DNA from: Perca fluviatilis
Taxonomy: Eukaryota; Chordata; Actinopteri; Perciformes; Percidae
Assembly (NCBI RefSeq): GCF_010015445.1
Contig: NC_053115.1
Span: 5,439,576-5,503,575 of the forward strand
Direction of reading: 5' to 3'
Length of the DNA: 64,000 nucleotides
In this document: positions 35,967 to 54,504 of the stretch, one piece after another
How the letters are laid out: the number at the start of each line of letters is the position of its first letter
How positions within the stretch are numbered: position 1 is the stretch's first letter
Notes under the pieces: generated by a model
Databases searched by the model: none
The model's input: only the letters and a program-made list of their open reading frames with translations
What the model was told of the DNA's origin: nothing
Translations under genes and position numbers: made by a program

Positions 35967-36237
35967 ATAGCGACTAGCATTTATATTGTTAATATCACCC
36001 AGCCCTACTTTACTTCAATTCTCGTGTTAAGAGTCTTTTGTCTATCCTCAAACTATTGTATACTGCATCTCTGATTGCAGCTTCCACTTTGGCACACTTC
36101 TACAGTACAATTGGCAAGCTCTGTCTGTATCTGTAATCCTATGGTTAGCCATCTGGTGTAGCATTACACCTTAACTTTGACCCATGAACACATTGAAAAA
36201 AAATTATATAATATGTATTACAATGTATATAAAGGAT

Positions 36238-36240
<3 letters not shown>

Positions 36241-36270
<30 letters not shown>
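36241..36270. repeat. (AC)15 microsatellite
   Basis: Pure AC dinucleotides. Confidence 0.97.
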
Positions 36271-36274
<4 letters not shown>

Positions 36275-37351
36275 CACAAGATTTCAAGGAAAAAAAGTAC
36301 AACAACAAGTTGTTTCCTGTAGCATTCTCCGCACTTGTGGATGTGTTGTTTAGTAACGGGGTGGGGTACAAGTGCAACCATTCAAAGTTCACTACAGTAG
36401 GCGTTTGAGCTGGCACCATCTGCTTCTTTCTCACACAAAGAAAACAGTCGGAGAAGTGTGGGCCTACTGTAGTTTAAAGTGTGAGCCTGTAATAGGATTA
36501 AGCAGATCCTCGTCTTGTCAGGCTGGATTAAAATATTCTCTTCGTTAAAGACCTGAGACGGGAAGACAGCAGCTCCACACTCCCCTCTCACAATCCTGAT
36601 CCACACTGATTCCTATTTGATCATTCAAGAACAATTAAAACAAAGGCCGAGCTGATTAACATTAAGCGCCAATTGACTCACTTCTGATGTGTGTAATGCT
36701 TTTGTTCGTTTTGTCCAATCAATTGCTCATTTAGCTTACAAATCTGACGCCTTGTCTAGGTCTCAGTGAAGAACAAAGCTTTTATGAGTGGCAAACTTTT
36801 TTTTATGTAAAAATAAATTTTCATCTGTGTTCAGAGATTTAGTTTTCCCAACTTGCTCTTCAGAATTTGGAAATAGATTGTACTCTAACCTTTGGCAATG
36901 ATTTGCACAATCTGTATTCTACTGGCTTGGCCATGCAATTCATATATTATTAAAATATGAGTAACAGGAGAAAAAACAGAAACAAGACGCTAAATGAGAT
37001 TAGAAAGTGGGAGCAATATTAGATAATATGCTTGTCTAATTGAGATTTGGCTCGATTTTACTGCACTTCAGAAAGCATGGCAGTTCAATTATCTCACCAT
37101 TTATATTTCAGGGGTCTGTAGCTTAAGCGGGATGAGGGGGCTGGAGAGCTGGGCAGAGGGGTGACAGGAGGAATAGGGAGGAGGCTGATGGTGGAGGAAT
37201 GAGGCTCAGTTGAAGAAAGATATAGACCAGCTGCAGTGATGAACTGTGGGTTTTGTGACCCCTGTGTTCGATATGAACTAATGAAGAACGACCCTACATG
37301 AACCCCTTCTCACCAGGGGAGGAGTGGGAAACACCATGTCAAACGTGCAGT

Positions 37352-37760
37352 AGTCTCGCATTGCCAGACCTTCCTCCACAGCACTGAGGAGGAGGGTCTG
37401 ACTAGTCCACACAGCATCCAGGGATGGGAGGAAAACGTGCTCTGGTTTGTTGGCATTTATTTAAACCAATCACAATCGTCTTGGGCAGCGCCAAGTGCCG
37501 GATGGAGCAACAGTGCCTCTGCAAAATAGCCTGAGGAAGGAACTTGTTTTGGTGGAATGTTCAAAAGTTGCTTTAGTCGTGTAATCGAAAACTCAGATTC
37601 TAGCTAGCTGTCTGGATTTACCCTGCAGAGATCGGAGGAGAAGTTAACCACAGTCCTCAGAAATCCAACGCAGTTTAGAATGCCGACGCAAAGAAAGCGG
37701 AAGGTAACGGACTTCCGTCCGAAAATGAGGGCCATCCAGCGAACCTCTAGCAGCACCAGA
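37352..37760. mobile_element. hAT-like MITE, copy 2 of the 12950 family
   Basis: Starts AGTCTCGCATTGCCAGACC and shares TTTACCCTGCAGAGATC and GCGGAAGGTAACGGAC with copy 1. It carries an extra block (about 37440-37500) absent from copy 1. The right end is diverged and no duplication is visible. Confidence 0.65.
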
Positions 37761-38340
37761 ACTATCCTGTGAATGAAACGTCATCGATATTAGCCGCTTT
37801 CCGACCGGAGGGATTTTTGCAGTTCCTAGAACTCTTTTTTTCTCGTGTTCCGACTTTCCGACGTTCTTTTCGCTGTTCCCTTTTCAGCATAGGGACCTAG
37901 CTCAACGAGGGTCGAGTTTCCGGTACAGACAGACCAACAACGGGACAATTTTAACAATTTTCGCCATCTTATTCATCACTAAATTCACTTCTGACAACGT
38001 TTTAGGCGAGAAATTAACAATTTGAATATCGGCAGTCTTTCGGAGATGAGAAGCTCCATGAAGGGAGGCGACAGTTGGCAGGCGCCTGCCCCGGCCGCTA
38101 GCTCGTCGCTCGGCCATGTCCTGCTCAGAAACCCCGCTGTCAGCTGGTGGTCTCTCAGACCGCTCTCGTAAATAAGAGGCTTTTATTTGGCCGTTGACGG
38201 TTTGTTTGTTTAAATATCACAACACATGTCCATCATAAGATTAACGGGAACCTGTGGTTAACTGTTTTTTCGGAGTTAAACTCCACAAGCGTGCCCTGCG
38301 GAGTGGACAACCTCGCTGTCCGGCCGTCTCACACACACAC

Positions 38341-39131
38341 ATTATTTTAGACTCCCATCTTAACCTGGAGAAACAAATATCTCTTGTTGTAAAGTCCAGT
38401 TTTTACCAAGTAAGAATAATTTCTAAACTCAAGTCTATTCTGTCATACAATGATCTGGAAAAAGTCATCCATGCCTTCATAATCTCCCGCTTAGACTATT
38501 GTAACTCTCTCTACTTTGGTCTCCCTCTGACTCTGGTGGCACGGCTTCAGATGGTCCAAAATGCAGCGGATAGGCTGCTCACGAATACAAAAAAGCGTGA
38601 ACACGTTACACCTGTCCTTGCCTCCTTGCACTGGCTTCCAGTCCAGTCTAGGATACAATTTAAAATACTGTTGATGGTTTTTAAAGCTCTTCACGCCCTG
38701 GCCCCCAGCTACATAGCTGATATCATTCATCTTCACGTAGCCTCCAGGTCCCTCAGATCCTCCAGCCAAGGCCTCCTCCATGTCCCATGGTCCCGGCTTA
38801 AGCAAAAAGGTGACAGAGCGTTTTCTGTTGCTGGTCCTCAGCTGTGGAACCGACTGCCAACCGGCCTTCAGAAATGCCCCTTCAATTGTGATATTCAAAG
38901 CCAGGCTCAAAACAAATCTTTTTACATTGGCCTTCCCGGCATCTTAATTGTCTAATCCTGCTATGTTTGTAATCAAGTGTTTGTCTTTCGATGTACTTTT
39001 TAGCCTAAATCACTGATTTGTACGTGTTTTATTTTATTTTTCTTATTTTATTTTATCAACCTGTGGCTAATGCGCTATGTACAGCACTTTGGTCAGCGCG
39101 AGCTGTTTTTAAATGTGCTATAGAAATAAAC

Positions 39132-39162
<31 letters not shown>
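38341..39162 (+). pseudogene. 5'-truncated L2/Maui-type LINE with reverse transcriptase C-terminal remnant
   Basis: The frame through 38955 encodes the end of an L2-clade reverse transcriptase: FIISRLDYCNSLYFGLP, LQMVQNAADRLL, LHWLPVQSRIQFKI, LKQKGDRAFSVAGPQLWN. It is followed by TGTGCTATAGAAATAAAC and a (TTAC)n tail, the usual L2 3' end. ACACACACAC lies on both sides (38331-38340, 39163-39172) as a likely target duplication. It lacks the catalytic half and is not autonomous. Confidence 0.85.

Positions 39163-39164
<2 letters not shown>
39133..39164 (+). repeat. (TTAC)8 tail of the L2 fragment
   Basis: Tetranucleotide repeat typical of L2 3' ends. Confidence 0.95.
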
Positions 39165-39165
<1 letters not shown>

Positions 39166-39484
39166 CACACACGTTCACAACGCAGCCGGCAGAGGCGGGG
39201 GAGAGAGAGATACTCGTTACTCTTCGGGTTATGAGAAATATGCTATATACAATAGATTAAGTATGTAGTTCATACTTTTTTGTATTTGTTTTCTGATTTT
39301 AACGCTATAAAGACGGTTGCCGTGCTTGCATTACTCCCTTACCCCTCCTATAGTCCCTATGGCCACCTGGCCAGTGCGAATGCAAATTGAAAAAACGGTT
39401 TTGGGGGAGAGTAGTTAGTAGAACTGCTTAGAAGTGGACTTTTCCTATAACTGTTCCTGTAACTACCTGGTCGGAAAGCGGCTA

Positions 39485-40974
39485 TTGACTAAACATGCAG
39501 TGACCCCACAGAGCCGTATGTAACTACATACAGTAGTACAACAGGATGATCACGAACAAGGGAATGTATGATATAGTTCACTTGAAAAAAATGAGACAAC
39601 AAACAACAGAAGAGGTTTCCAACCACTAGAGGTTTTCATCTTGTCAGTAATGGGCATTTCTCTAAAAGCTTTTCATTTTTTTCATGAACAAAGCATGCTC
39701 CCCCAGCGCCTGATTAGCTGCTCTTTTGTGTGTCTGAAAGCAGTTTGTCTTTGTGAAATATGAAGTACTGGTCAGAACAATTAGACAAAACGGATAGGAA
39801 ACTGTACTGAATATGACCTACAGTAGTATCTCCATATAAAAGCTAACCATTATTTTTGCTACAGCTTATGACTTTTAATTCTAGTCTGCTTCATAATTTA
39901 TATGCTGAATGAAAACACTTAAAATGGTCACCAGAGCACGTCACATGCCATGATAATAAATCTTACAGAATGTATGTGCTACTGTGGGCTAAAACTACAT
40001 ACCATATGCTATCAGAGTCCTCACTTTGAACCTGTTAATATGTTTAAAGCAAAATAAAAGGTTTCAGAAAGTGCACTGCACCTGTGTGCGTCACAGCTTA
40101 CAGCTTTTTTCTCGCTTTCCCTCTGATCTGCTCTCTTTGAAGTCCCACAGGAGTGCCCCTTGCCCAGGACAATAATCACATTAGTGTGTGATCCTCGCTG
40201 AGTAGCCGGCAGAGAGATGAATTCACAAGTTGGACTGCAGGGACTGGAATATTATTTTGTGTGAACTAACACAGCGTGCTCCACTCCGCATTCATTCACT
40301 TTGTCTGACTGATGCTGGCAATTTCCCCAGACGAAACTGTGCCACAGCAAGACATGATCGATGGCTCTCATATCCTAAATCCTTACCTCCATCAGACCCT
40401 GAAGGCATTTATTTCTGCCAACAAGAAATTTCTGATGTCCCTACAGCACACACAGAGCAGCAGCAAAACCACAATTTTAAGGAAATGCATTTGCTGCTTC
40501 ATCCATTTTTTAATCCCTTCAGGATTCTAATATACATACAGCCCAAATAATAATTTCAGCTTGTGAAATGAGAGCATCTCTGCCGACTGTAATTCAGCAT
40601 TTGAATTTCCTGTTCCGTGCTAGAGCCGAGCATCTGGACAGCGTTACTCTGGGTAAGCTGTATGACACAGCTGTCGGATATGTGGCCCAGTTCCTGTGCC
40701 TCTCCATCACTTAATAGGGTCGAGCTGAGGTTGTGTTGAGACAAGTCCAATGGAATGAGTCCAAGACCAGACACTCAAGATTCAAGACTTTAAAATATGA
40801 CAAGGCAGAATCTCACAATTTATATTGGATGCTCATGGTCTACAGACACAGCAACAATAAACCCATCGTAATAACTGAAACACTCAATCTACTATTGAGT
40901 CTTCAAATTGTGATATTTCTTTTAGTCGCAGGAATTTCAAGGCTGTTTAATTTAATAAATATGTAGTCATTTCT
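39485..40974. other. Non-coding stretch
   Basis: I see no gene or identifiable repeat here. An open frame at 40230-40550 has no recognisable domain. Confidence 0.5.
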
Positions 40975-41069
40975 AGAGCTGCAAAGATGAATTATTTAAT
41001 CAATTAGTTGTCAACTACTCAGTCACTTTATATGAAAAAAGTTGAGATTCTCTGAATTCAGCTTCTTAA

Positions 41070-42738
41070 AGGAATATTTCACCGCTGGAAAGCTGAATAT
41101 ATCTTTAAATTGGGTCACTTATGTAGTAGAAATGTGAAAAAAAAAATTGTATTGGTGCCTTCTAGGCCGAGAAAAGCCAGAAAATGTGTTTTGGTCTTAT
41201 ATGGATGAAAAACACCAAATCCCAGAATGCACCTGCTTCGTTGCTTTGAGTCCACTCCCAAGCCACGCCTACCGCTTCACAGACAGACCGAGGCATTCAA
41301 CTCAACTCAAGCGTGTTTTATTTCAACCATATACATGAAACAACGTTTCATCGTGACTCAACGACATTATATAAAAACGACATACGAAACAGGCTACATT
41401 TAGTACACACACTTTATAGGCTCCGTAAAGTTCAGCTAACGCATACTAGCATTAGCGCTTGGTGGGCTGTAAACACCGAGCATAAACACAGCCGTGAATT
41501 AGCGTGCAATGTAGAATGGTCGGCATTTAGCAGTCACAAACTCCACCAGCAGTTAGCAGTTAAATGGATACAAATCACCACATTTCTGCGCCACTCGGTG
41601 TTAACACAGCCCACCTCTTTTACCCGGCGACAGAGCATCTCTAGCTCGGAGGGCTAGCAGGCCTGGTAGCTGGACAGTCCGGTACACTATTCAGGCATGT
41701 TTCCACAACAACAAAAACACAGCAGTCTCTCAACTCACGTTGGGAGTTTCGTTGAAGTTGGATGTAGTCCAGTTTGTGGTCTAAATGAGCGGACACTTGC
41801 AAGCAGGATCCGTAAAGTTCAGCTAACGCATACTAGCATTGGTGTAGCTAAACACAGAGTATAAACACAGGCGTGAATTAGTGTGGAATGTTGAATGGTC
41901 GGCATTTAACAGTCACAAGCTCCACCAGCAGTTAGCAGTAGCTAGTTGGATTTTATTTCTACACCAGTCCGTTTAACACAGCCCACCTCCACGGGCTGGC
42001 GAGAGCAGCCTGGTAGCTGGATAGTCCCGGTTCCGGTACACTGTTGTTCAGGCATGTTTCCACAACAACAAAAACACAGCAGTCACTGAAATCACGTTGG
42101 GAGTTTCGTTGAAGGAGGATGTAGTCCAGCTTGTTGTTTAATGAGCAGACACTTGCAAGCAGGATGGCTGGGACAGGTGGACAGCTAGCGTTAGCTTTCC
42201 ACCTAGCCGATGAGGATGTCCCCTAGCCGGCTAGCGGCATTGAGCGATACCGCTGGTCTCCGTGCAGGCGAAGCTCACGTAGTGTGCCGAGTATTCCGTC
42301 TGTAATAACGTTTCCTGCATATTCTCCGATCTGTACCGATGTATCCCGGTGGTCCACACGTCCGGTAGTTTGAATGCAGATAATTGTTGTAAATGTTTTC
42401 TGCTGAAAACCGAGAGCCTGTTTAGCGAAGATTCAAGATGGCTGACAGTCGTTTTCATTCGGAATACCTCGGCCAGACTCGGCAGTCCAACCCCCTGTGG
42501 GCGTGTTGAAAACATACGGAAGTAGATCCTACTACTGGCTGTAGTCCTTGCCTCTGGCCCAAAAATCTTCCGATGACGCAAAAATCGTCATTTTACGTCA
42601 TCGGAAGATTTTTTCCAGGCCCCAAATGCAGAGATCTCTCGTCTCAGGGGGACATGAGGGAGGGAGGCACGGTCATTCAGAAATACTATCGGGTTTCTAC
42701 TGATACAAAGCTGAATGCTAAATCGGTGAAGTATCCCT
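41070..42738. mobile_element. TTAA-flanked element (1,669 bp) with internal tandem duplication
   Basis: Ends AGGAATATTTCACCG and AGGGATACTTCACCG (reverse complement), with TTAA on each side (41066-41069, 42739-42742). The inside contains a 387-bp direct repeat (41423 and 41810) and a hairpin at 42561-42613 (ATCTTCCGATGACG arms). No transposase recognised. Kolobok or piggyBac type likely. Confidence 0.75.
41423..42165. repeat. Tandem direct repeat, unit about 387 bp, two copies
   Basis: Both copies start CCGTAAAGTTCAGCTAACG and end ACACTTGCAAGCAGGAT. Copy 2 (41810-42165) is shorter by about 30 bp. Confidence 0.85.
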
Positions 42739-43403
42739 TTAAATTGTGAATATTTTCTAGTTTCTTCACACCTCTATGACAGTTAACCAAATATCTTTGA
42801 GTTGAGGACATAACAAGAAATTTGAGGACGTTATCTTGGGCTTTGGAAAACACTGATCAACATGTCTCACCATTTTCTGACATTGTATAGAGCAACTAAT
42901 CGATTAATCGAGAACATAATCGACACTAATGTCACGGGAGTGGCGAGGCTTGGACCCAAATGCAGAGAACAAGGAGCAGTGTAGAGTTCAAAGATTGAAT
43001 TAAGCAAAGGGTACAACAAAAATGGTGCCCCATCTGAAAGGAACATGCATTTGTGGGATGAGCAACAGCGCTGAGTATGTGGTTTGCGCCCATGAAAAAC
43101 TTGCCAAATCTTCTCTGCCAATGCCAAACAGCTTATTCTGCCATTGACTCGTTTGGTGTTTGGTGGATTGGATGATTGGAGTTTGAAGAAACAAGATATA
43201 TTGGCAATTTAACAATTTATTCATTTCACAAACAGGAGCCTCAGTACTAACATACTGTATGACTTCAGAATATTTTAGAATGTGATTAAACCTTGATTCA
43301 TCCTGTGAAACAAAAACATGAGCTTTAATCTAGATCAATGACCTGGTGTAGCCAGCTGGTATAACTATGTATTTATTTAGTTTAACGTGTTTTGCATACT
43401 GCT

Positions 43404-43759
43404 TAGGGCTGTGTAATTAATCAAAATTTAATCGTGATGACTTTGGCTCCCAATGATCACAAAAACAGAATAATCGAGAAAAATAATTATTTAGCTCATT
43501 ATGTTTTGCAAGTAAACTCTTATTTTCTCTTTTGTTTTCTGAATGAAAATAAAGTTTCAATAGGAAAAGTATTAAGGCAAAGTTCACAGTTGTATGTGTT
43601 TTTTTTTTATTGTTGATTTATTTGACTTTTTTCACTGTTTAAGTACAATAATTGCAACATCTTTCCAGAAGTCAACGAGTAATTGTGTTAAATTATCGTG
43701 ATTTCAATATTGACCGAAATAATCGTGATTATATTTTTTCCCATAATCGAGCAGCCCTA
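43404..43759. mobile_element. hAT MITE (356 bp)
   Basis: ATACTGCT flanks both ends (43396-43403, 43760-43767). Ends TAGGGCTG and CAGCCCTA. Confidence 0.85.
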
Positions 43760-43767
43760 ATACTGCT

Positions 43768-49523
<5,756 letters not shown>

Positions 49524-49526
<3 letters not shown>

Positions 49527-52319
49527 TACACAGACATGCTCATCAATAGGCCGGCTGCACAACTTTTCAAGCCTCATGGCCATTCACTGAGCACATAAAA
49601 AGAAGGTCTCATCAGTGTGTGTGGCCTTACAATATTGTCTGGATGTTACTTTGCCTTAGCAACACCGGGACATCCTTGATTCTCCAATATTTGCTTTAAA
49701 ATATGTCCATTTAGAAGAACCTGCCATGCAACACAGTACCACACATTTCATAGTTATCTTTCATTTTGACGATGGGAAACATGTAGTCCTATTTTTCTCA
49801 GAGCCTCTCTTGATAGCCAATTAGCCCACGTCAGGTGTAGTAGCCCACAGGCACAATTCTGTAAAGTACACCAGGAACTGTACTACCATGTAATCCTTTC
49901 TGGCTTTACTTGATGGATTGTGCTTATCAGAGTCTAGTCATATTTGTATGCTTCATATGTTCGAGGAAAATCACATCATGGGCAACATGGGGCTCAGGGT
50001 AGTTGTGGCTTATAATACATTATTCAGTGTCTCATGACTGACACAGACAACTTAATAAATTACAGAGTACCTGAGACATTTATGGATGAGCATAAAGCAG
50101 CGACTAGTGACTTTGGGCAAAACAGGTACAGGTTTCTCGTTGTGTGTAATATTGAATGAAAAATGGTCTGGTTTCCGTCATTACCTTACCTGTTTGCTAT
50201 GAGCACCAGTGGTAAAGTGCAGTGATATAAATGTGGAATAAATCATACAACCGGAAATGTAACCACAGGACAATGTAGGAATGCATGCAGACAAATCCAC
50301 CCAACATCAAACCATTATGACAGATGCGGAGTGTCTCGCCAAATCAAGAGCTTAAAGCTCTCAATGTTTTGAAGAGCCAGTGCTACTTGAAAGGATGCTC
50401 GAACAAATGAAACAAATCCCTGCTTCAAACTGAAACATGAGGCACACCCAGAAAGTTATCTTTTCACAACTTGAAAGGACACATAGGGCATTAGAAAAAT
50501 CCAGCGAAAGGGGCTAACATCAAAAGCTCTGCCTGAGTACAGAATATAGCTTTGTGTTTTCTGTGTGTGGGTGGAGGGCTGCTCTTTGTTCCAGTGAGAA
50601 AGTCACATAGAGGAGAACCACCTGCCTATTTTTATATTCCAAATACACACAGATAAAAAAATGAAGAATAATGGAAAATATTAACTATTATTGCTCAATA
50701 TTAGAGGGCTCCGATCAATGTCTAAATGTGATTAGGAACTTTTAGAATGTTTTTCCCTCAATATCAAAAAATAGCATGAGCATCTTTTCCAACACCAGCT
50801 TTTCCAGACATATCTAGGCTGCGTGTCATAGCTCACTAACAAAGCACGAGAGGAGACGATTATGGTACCCCTCTGTAGACCAATCAGTACAATCTGTGTC
50901 CAAATTGTGTGGCATAAGTAGCAACCTTGGCTGTAGTCTTTATCAAGCATTCATTTTGTTGAAGCCCGTTTTAAGAATTCTGAACGTACAAAAAATGTAA
51001 GCTACGGAGCCCTGGTAAAGCCAAGCAAAATATGCATTTAATTTCCAATGTTACATGCTGCAAAAAGGGTTAAGCTGTGGGAGGTTGAGAGGTAATAGCA
51101 GTAAAAAGCTCTGCATATCAAAAAAGCAAAGAGGGAGTTAATTCAGGTCTCAAGAGATATCAAGTGGTTAGAGCAAAAGGAGGCAAGCGTCCTCAGGTTT
51201 TAAATATGTTCAAGTACTGTGGCTTCTAAGCTGCGGTCTAGCATCCGCACTAAGTGGGATACAATCTAATTTGCTTAATCATAAAATCAAACCTACAACG
51301 GGACAGGGTGAGGGAAGGAAATGGAGATGAAATCATTAGTGTCCGCATGCTATCTGTATCTATAGCCTTGGAAAAGAAAAGGTGTATTGTAATCATGAAT
51401 GCTACTTCAAACAGTGGTGCAGTATAGGTTTGTTTTGTGGTTTGAACCACATCCCAGGATCAGGTTGACCGATGGCGAGCTGGGCACACAGCTGACCCGT
51501 GGTAGCTGAATAATCAGGTTAACTGATGATTGAACGCAATGCATTGTGAGCCCCACGACAGGCCATCCAAAGGCATCCACAACACAAAAGTGACAAGAAG
51601 TGCTAGTAACCTCAATCCAATTGTGTCTTTTGATGCACGTATCAACAGATTAAAAGCAATGTCAATGATGTCATGGTGAAAATGCCGTGTACACTCACTA
51701 TTATACAAGAAAAGAACCGTGGAACAATAACAACAAAGGTGGGTCTTCAAAAAGGATGTACCATTGACTAAGGAGTGGTAAGTGATTGTTGGCACAATAG
51801 CAGTCCATTTGTTCATGGCAGAATACTTAAATACTTGACCAAACTGTTGTACAAAATTGCTTTGAACTGCAGTCTTTAGACATGGTGGGAAACATGCGCA
51901 CTATTGGCGTACAGTAGTTTATAACTGACATTATACAAGACTGATAGGGATTCATTTTGAATAATAATGGTATGAAATATAAATAACTACAAAAAAATAG
52001 AGATGCATTGATCTAACTTTTCCTCTTCCAATACCTCGACTCATGGTATGATCTGCTTGCTGATACTGAGTACTCATTCAATACCAGTGCTTTTTCCCCC
52101 CAAATTTCCAATCAGTACATCAATCCAACCTTGTATCAATTTGAAACAGCTGTAGGCCTATGCTTTGGATCATGAAATGACATATTGAAAATGGAATTAA
52201 GAGTTGAGAGAAAAGTTTGACGTAACCTGTTGTCTAATTATTCAAACTGGTCAATACAACGTTGAACCTGTTTTACAGGTTGACCAGAATTGAGCAGTTG
52301 ACATAGTATCAATCCAAAA
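49524..52319. other. Non-coding stretch
   Basis: Nothing identifiable except a decayed MITE-like patch near 51998-52140 (AGAGATGCATTGATC, GATACTGAGTACTCATT). Confidence 0.45.
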
Positions 52320-52412
52320 GGGGCCTGGAGGCTGGGGCCTGGAGGCTGGGGCCTGGAGGCTGGGGCCTGGAGGCTGGGGCCTGGAGGCTGGGGCCTGGAG
52401 GCTGGAGCCTGG
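52320..52412. repeat. 14-bp minisatellite, six copies
   Basis: Unit GGGGCCTGGAGGCT is repeated six times almost perfectly, followed by a degenerate seventh. The plus strand is rich in GG and GGGG runs and could form G-quadruplexes. Confidence 0.9.
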
Positions 52413-54439
52413 CTCTACAGACTGCCTTTCAGCACCCATACAGATAAGGAGTAATGACTTTCCCAAGCAATCACTAAACCCTGCCAGCCTCTAATTTGTT
52501 TGATTGCAGAGTTTCTCCAATAAAAGAACCTTGTGTTGCCATCACTTACATATTGGGGCACATACTTACTGGAATTCAATATTATCCACTGGAACGGCCA
52601 GCAGTTCCAATGACAGCACCGGACCTCTCGGTCACTTCTTTTCCCTTTAACAAGGCCACAACGTCTATGACTACACTGATGCGTGATCTGTTACAAAAAC
52701 CAAACCACACAATGCCTGGAACTTTTATAGATATTTGAAATGTCAGGGTCCATGTTCGGCTCCAAACAGAGATTTCAGTGACCAAAGTCCTTGTGAAGAA
52801 AAGAAACCTCAAATGCGTCATGTGTGACATAACATGTTTGCGTGCATCTTCCAGAAGGAAAACTGGAGCTTCAGATGCCCAGTTCCCCGGGAAACCAGAA
52901 GTCTTGTTGTCATATTTCTCTTGTTCTGTTATGTGTCTGGCTTTTTCATGCAGCCCCCAGCCCCCATTAGGGCGGACTATGCCATGTCGTGACATGGGAA
53001 CCCTTATAAACGTGTTAAGAGCCGAAGGCATTAGCATTTTGGACGCTACTGAATAGAGGCATTTGTTCCTCTTCCTGTGCCTCCCTGAAAGACTCTATTA
53101 AAGGGAGGTTTAGGAATTGCTCTGTTTTGAAGTTGGGACAGCATGGGGAGAACATTTGACAGTAGAGTTTCTGAGGATTCTTTTATAATTAGCTGTATGT
53201 GGACATACATAAATAAAAAATAGTTACCATTTTCCTGTGTTTTAAACATCTTTACAAAGTTTCAAGAAACGTTTCAAAGATGTTCTTATGCTACCATTGC
53301 CTGTCAAAGTTTGAAACATGGAATACAGATACAAATAATGCATGTTAAATGTTGTTTGCCCCACTACAATGTTGCTGTGTGACTGAAGGGGGTTTAGATC
53401 AAATAGAACAAGTCAATATAGAGCAGACAGTGCTTCTTTTATGACCTATTCTAGCTGTGACAGAGGACAAAATCGACCACATACCCAAAAGAAACATGTG
53501 CCTTTAACAGACCCTGAATAGTTACAATTTACACTTCAATTGTCACTCTGTCTTTTTTCACATACCGATAGATGTAACATGTCATGAAGGCAAAAGTGCT
53601 TGATGGATTCCACCTTGTTCCTTTTTAGGAAGCTAGTGATAGACCATGTAGAATTCCTCTCTGTTGTTGGCTCCATTAACGAAGGCTTTGACTGATCTCT
53701 GATTCTATCTCACGCTGCGGCCGCAGCAGGATCTTTGGTCAGTCCGAAGCAGGCTCTTCACTGTCTGACATCCTATCTTTCATCTCAAAGCCTTTAACAG
53801 TTTGTGTTACATTTAGAATGACTACATCATCCATAATGCATATTCCTCAGTCCTGCCTAATGATGAACAATGGTTGGTACAGGGCATCTTAGCAACATGC
53901 GTACACTTCTCAAAAGGGGGCTTTGATTCTCTGTCACCAGTTGTCTGCAGTGCCTGAGCACTCAGCTGCTAATCCAGAAAAAGACAATTGCTCAAAATGC
54001 AAGTGAACTAAAAACAGTATATCTAACAAGCAATCGTAAACCCAAGGCAACAAAATTGTTTTTCAAGATTTTTTTGTTAGGTTAGGATAAATGTTGGGAT
54101 ATTTTTCTATTTTACAATAAACACATTCAATATTGATATTTAAAGTAAAGTCTAGTCACTTGATAGCAGGTCTGGCTAAGGAACGATTTTAAGCATTTTT
54201 AAGAGGAGGAACTACCTACATTCAACCTTGTACATTATTTCAATACCCTTATAACAATTTCGAGCATGTCCAGAAACACATTTAATCTGTTTCTTGGCTG
54301 CATTTGTAAAAAACAACGCTATCAAAGGACAAGCATTAAAGAGAGGACATTTAACGAGATTAAACTTCAATAAAACTACTTTGGACAAGTGACTGTAGCC
54401 TTCTGTCAGCATACGAAGTTATGTGTGTTTGGTTATGCC

Positions 54440-54504
54440 ATAAGTGTAATCTCATTAGTCTTATGGAAATGGCATTTCCATAACACTAATGAGATTACAC
54501 TTAT
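54440..54504. repeat. Near-perfect 65-bp palindrome
   Basis: Arms ATAAGTGTAATCTCATTAGT and TTATGGAAATG are mirrored around a single central base (54472). The only arm mismatch is C opposite C (54460/54484). Confidence 0.9.

Larger units (their letters stand above)
37792..39483. mobile_element. Inverted-repeat DNA element split by an L2 insertion
   Basis: AGCCGCTTTCCGACC at the left end is perfectly inverted at the right end (39469-39483). ATT stands on both outer sides. Removing the L2 insertion leaves an element of about 0.86 kb. Superfamily unassigned. Confidence 0.65.
40975..42931. repeat. Common fish interspersed repeat interrupted by a TTAA element
   Basis: The outer parts (TAGAGCTGCAAAGATGA to AGCTTC, and GTGAATATTTTCTAGTTTC to TAATCGATTAATCGAG) are contiguous in the family as I know it, so the middle 1.67 kb is an insertion. 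Confidence 0.6.

Noticed and set aside
52425..52446. Possible RE1/NRSF site (TTTCAGCACCC)
   Set aside because: Only the left half-site fits; the right half does not match the consensus.
52251..52466. Proline-rich repeat peptide
   Set aside because: Translation of the 14-bp minisatellite, not a gene.
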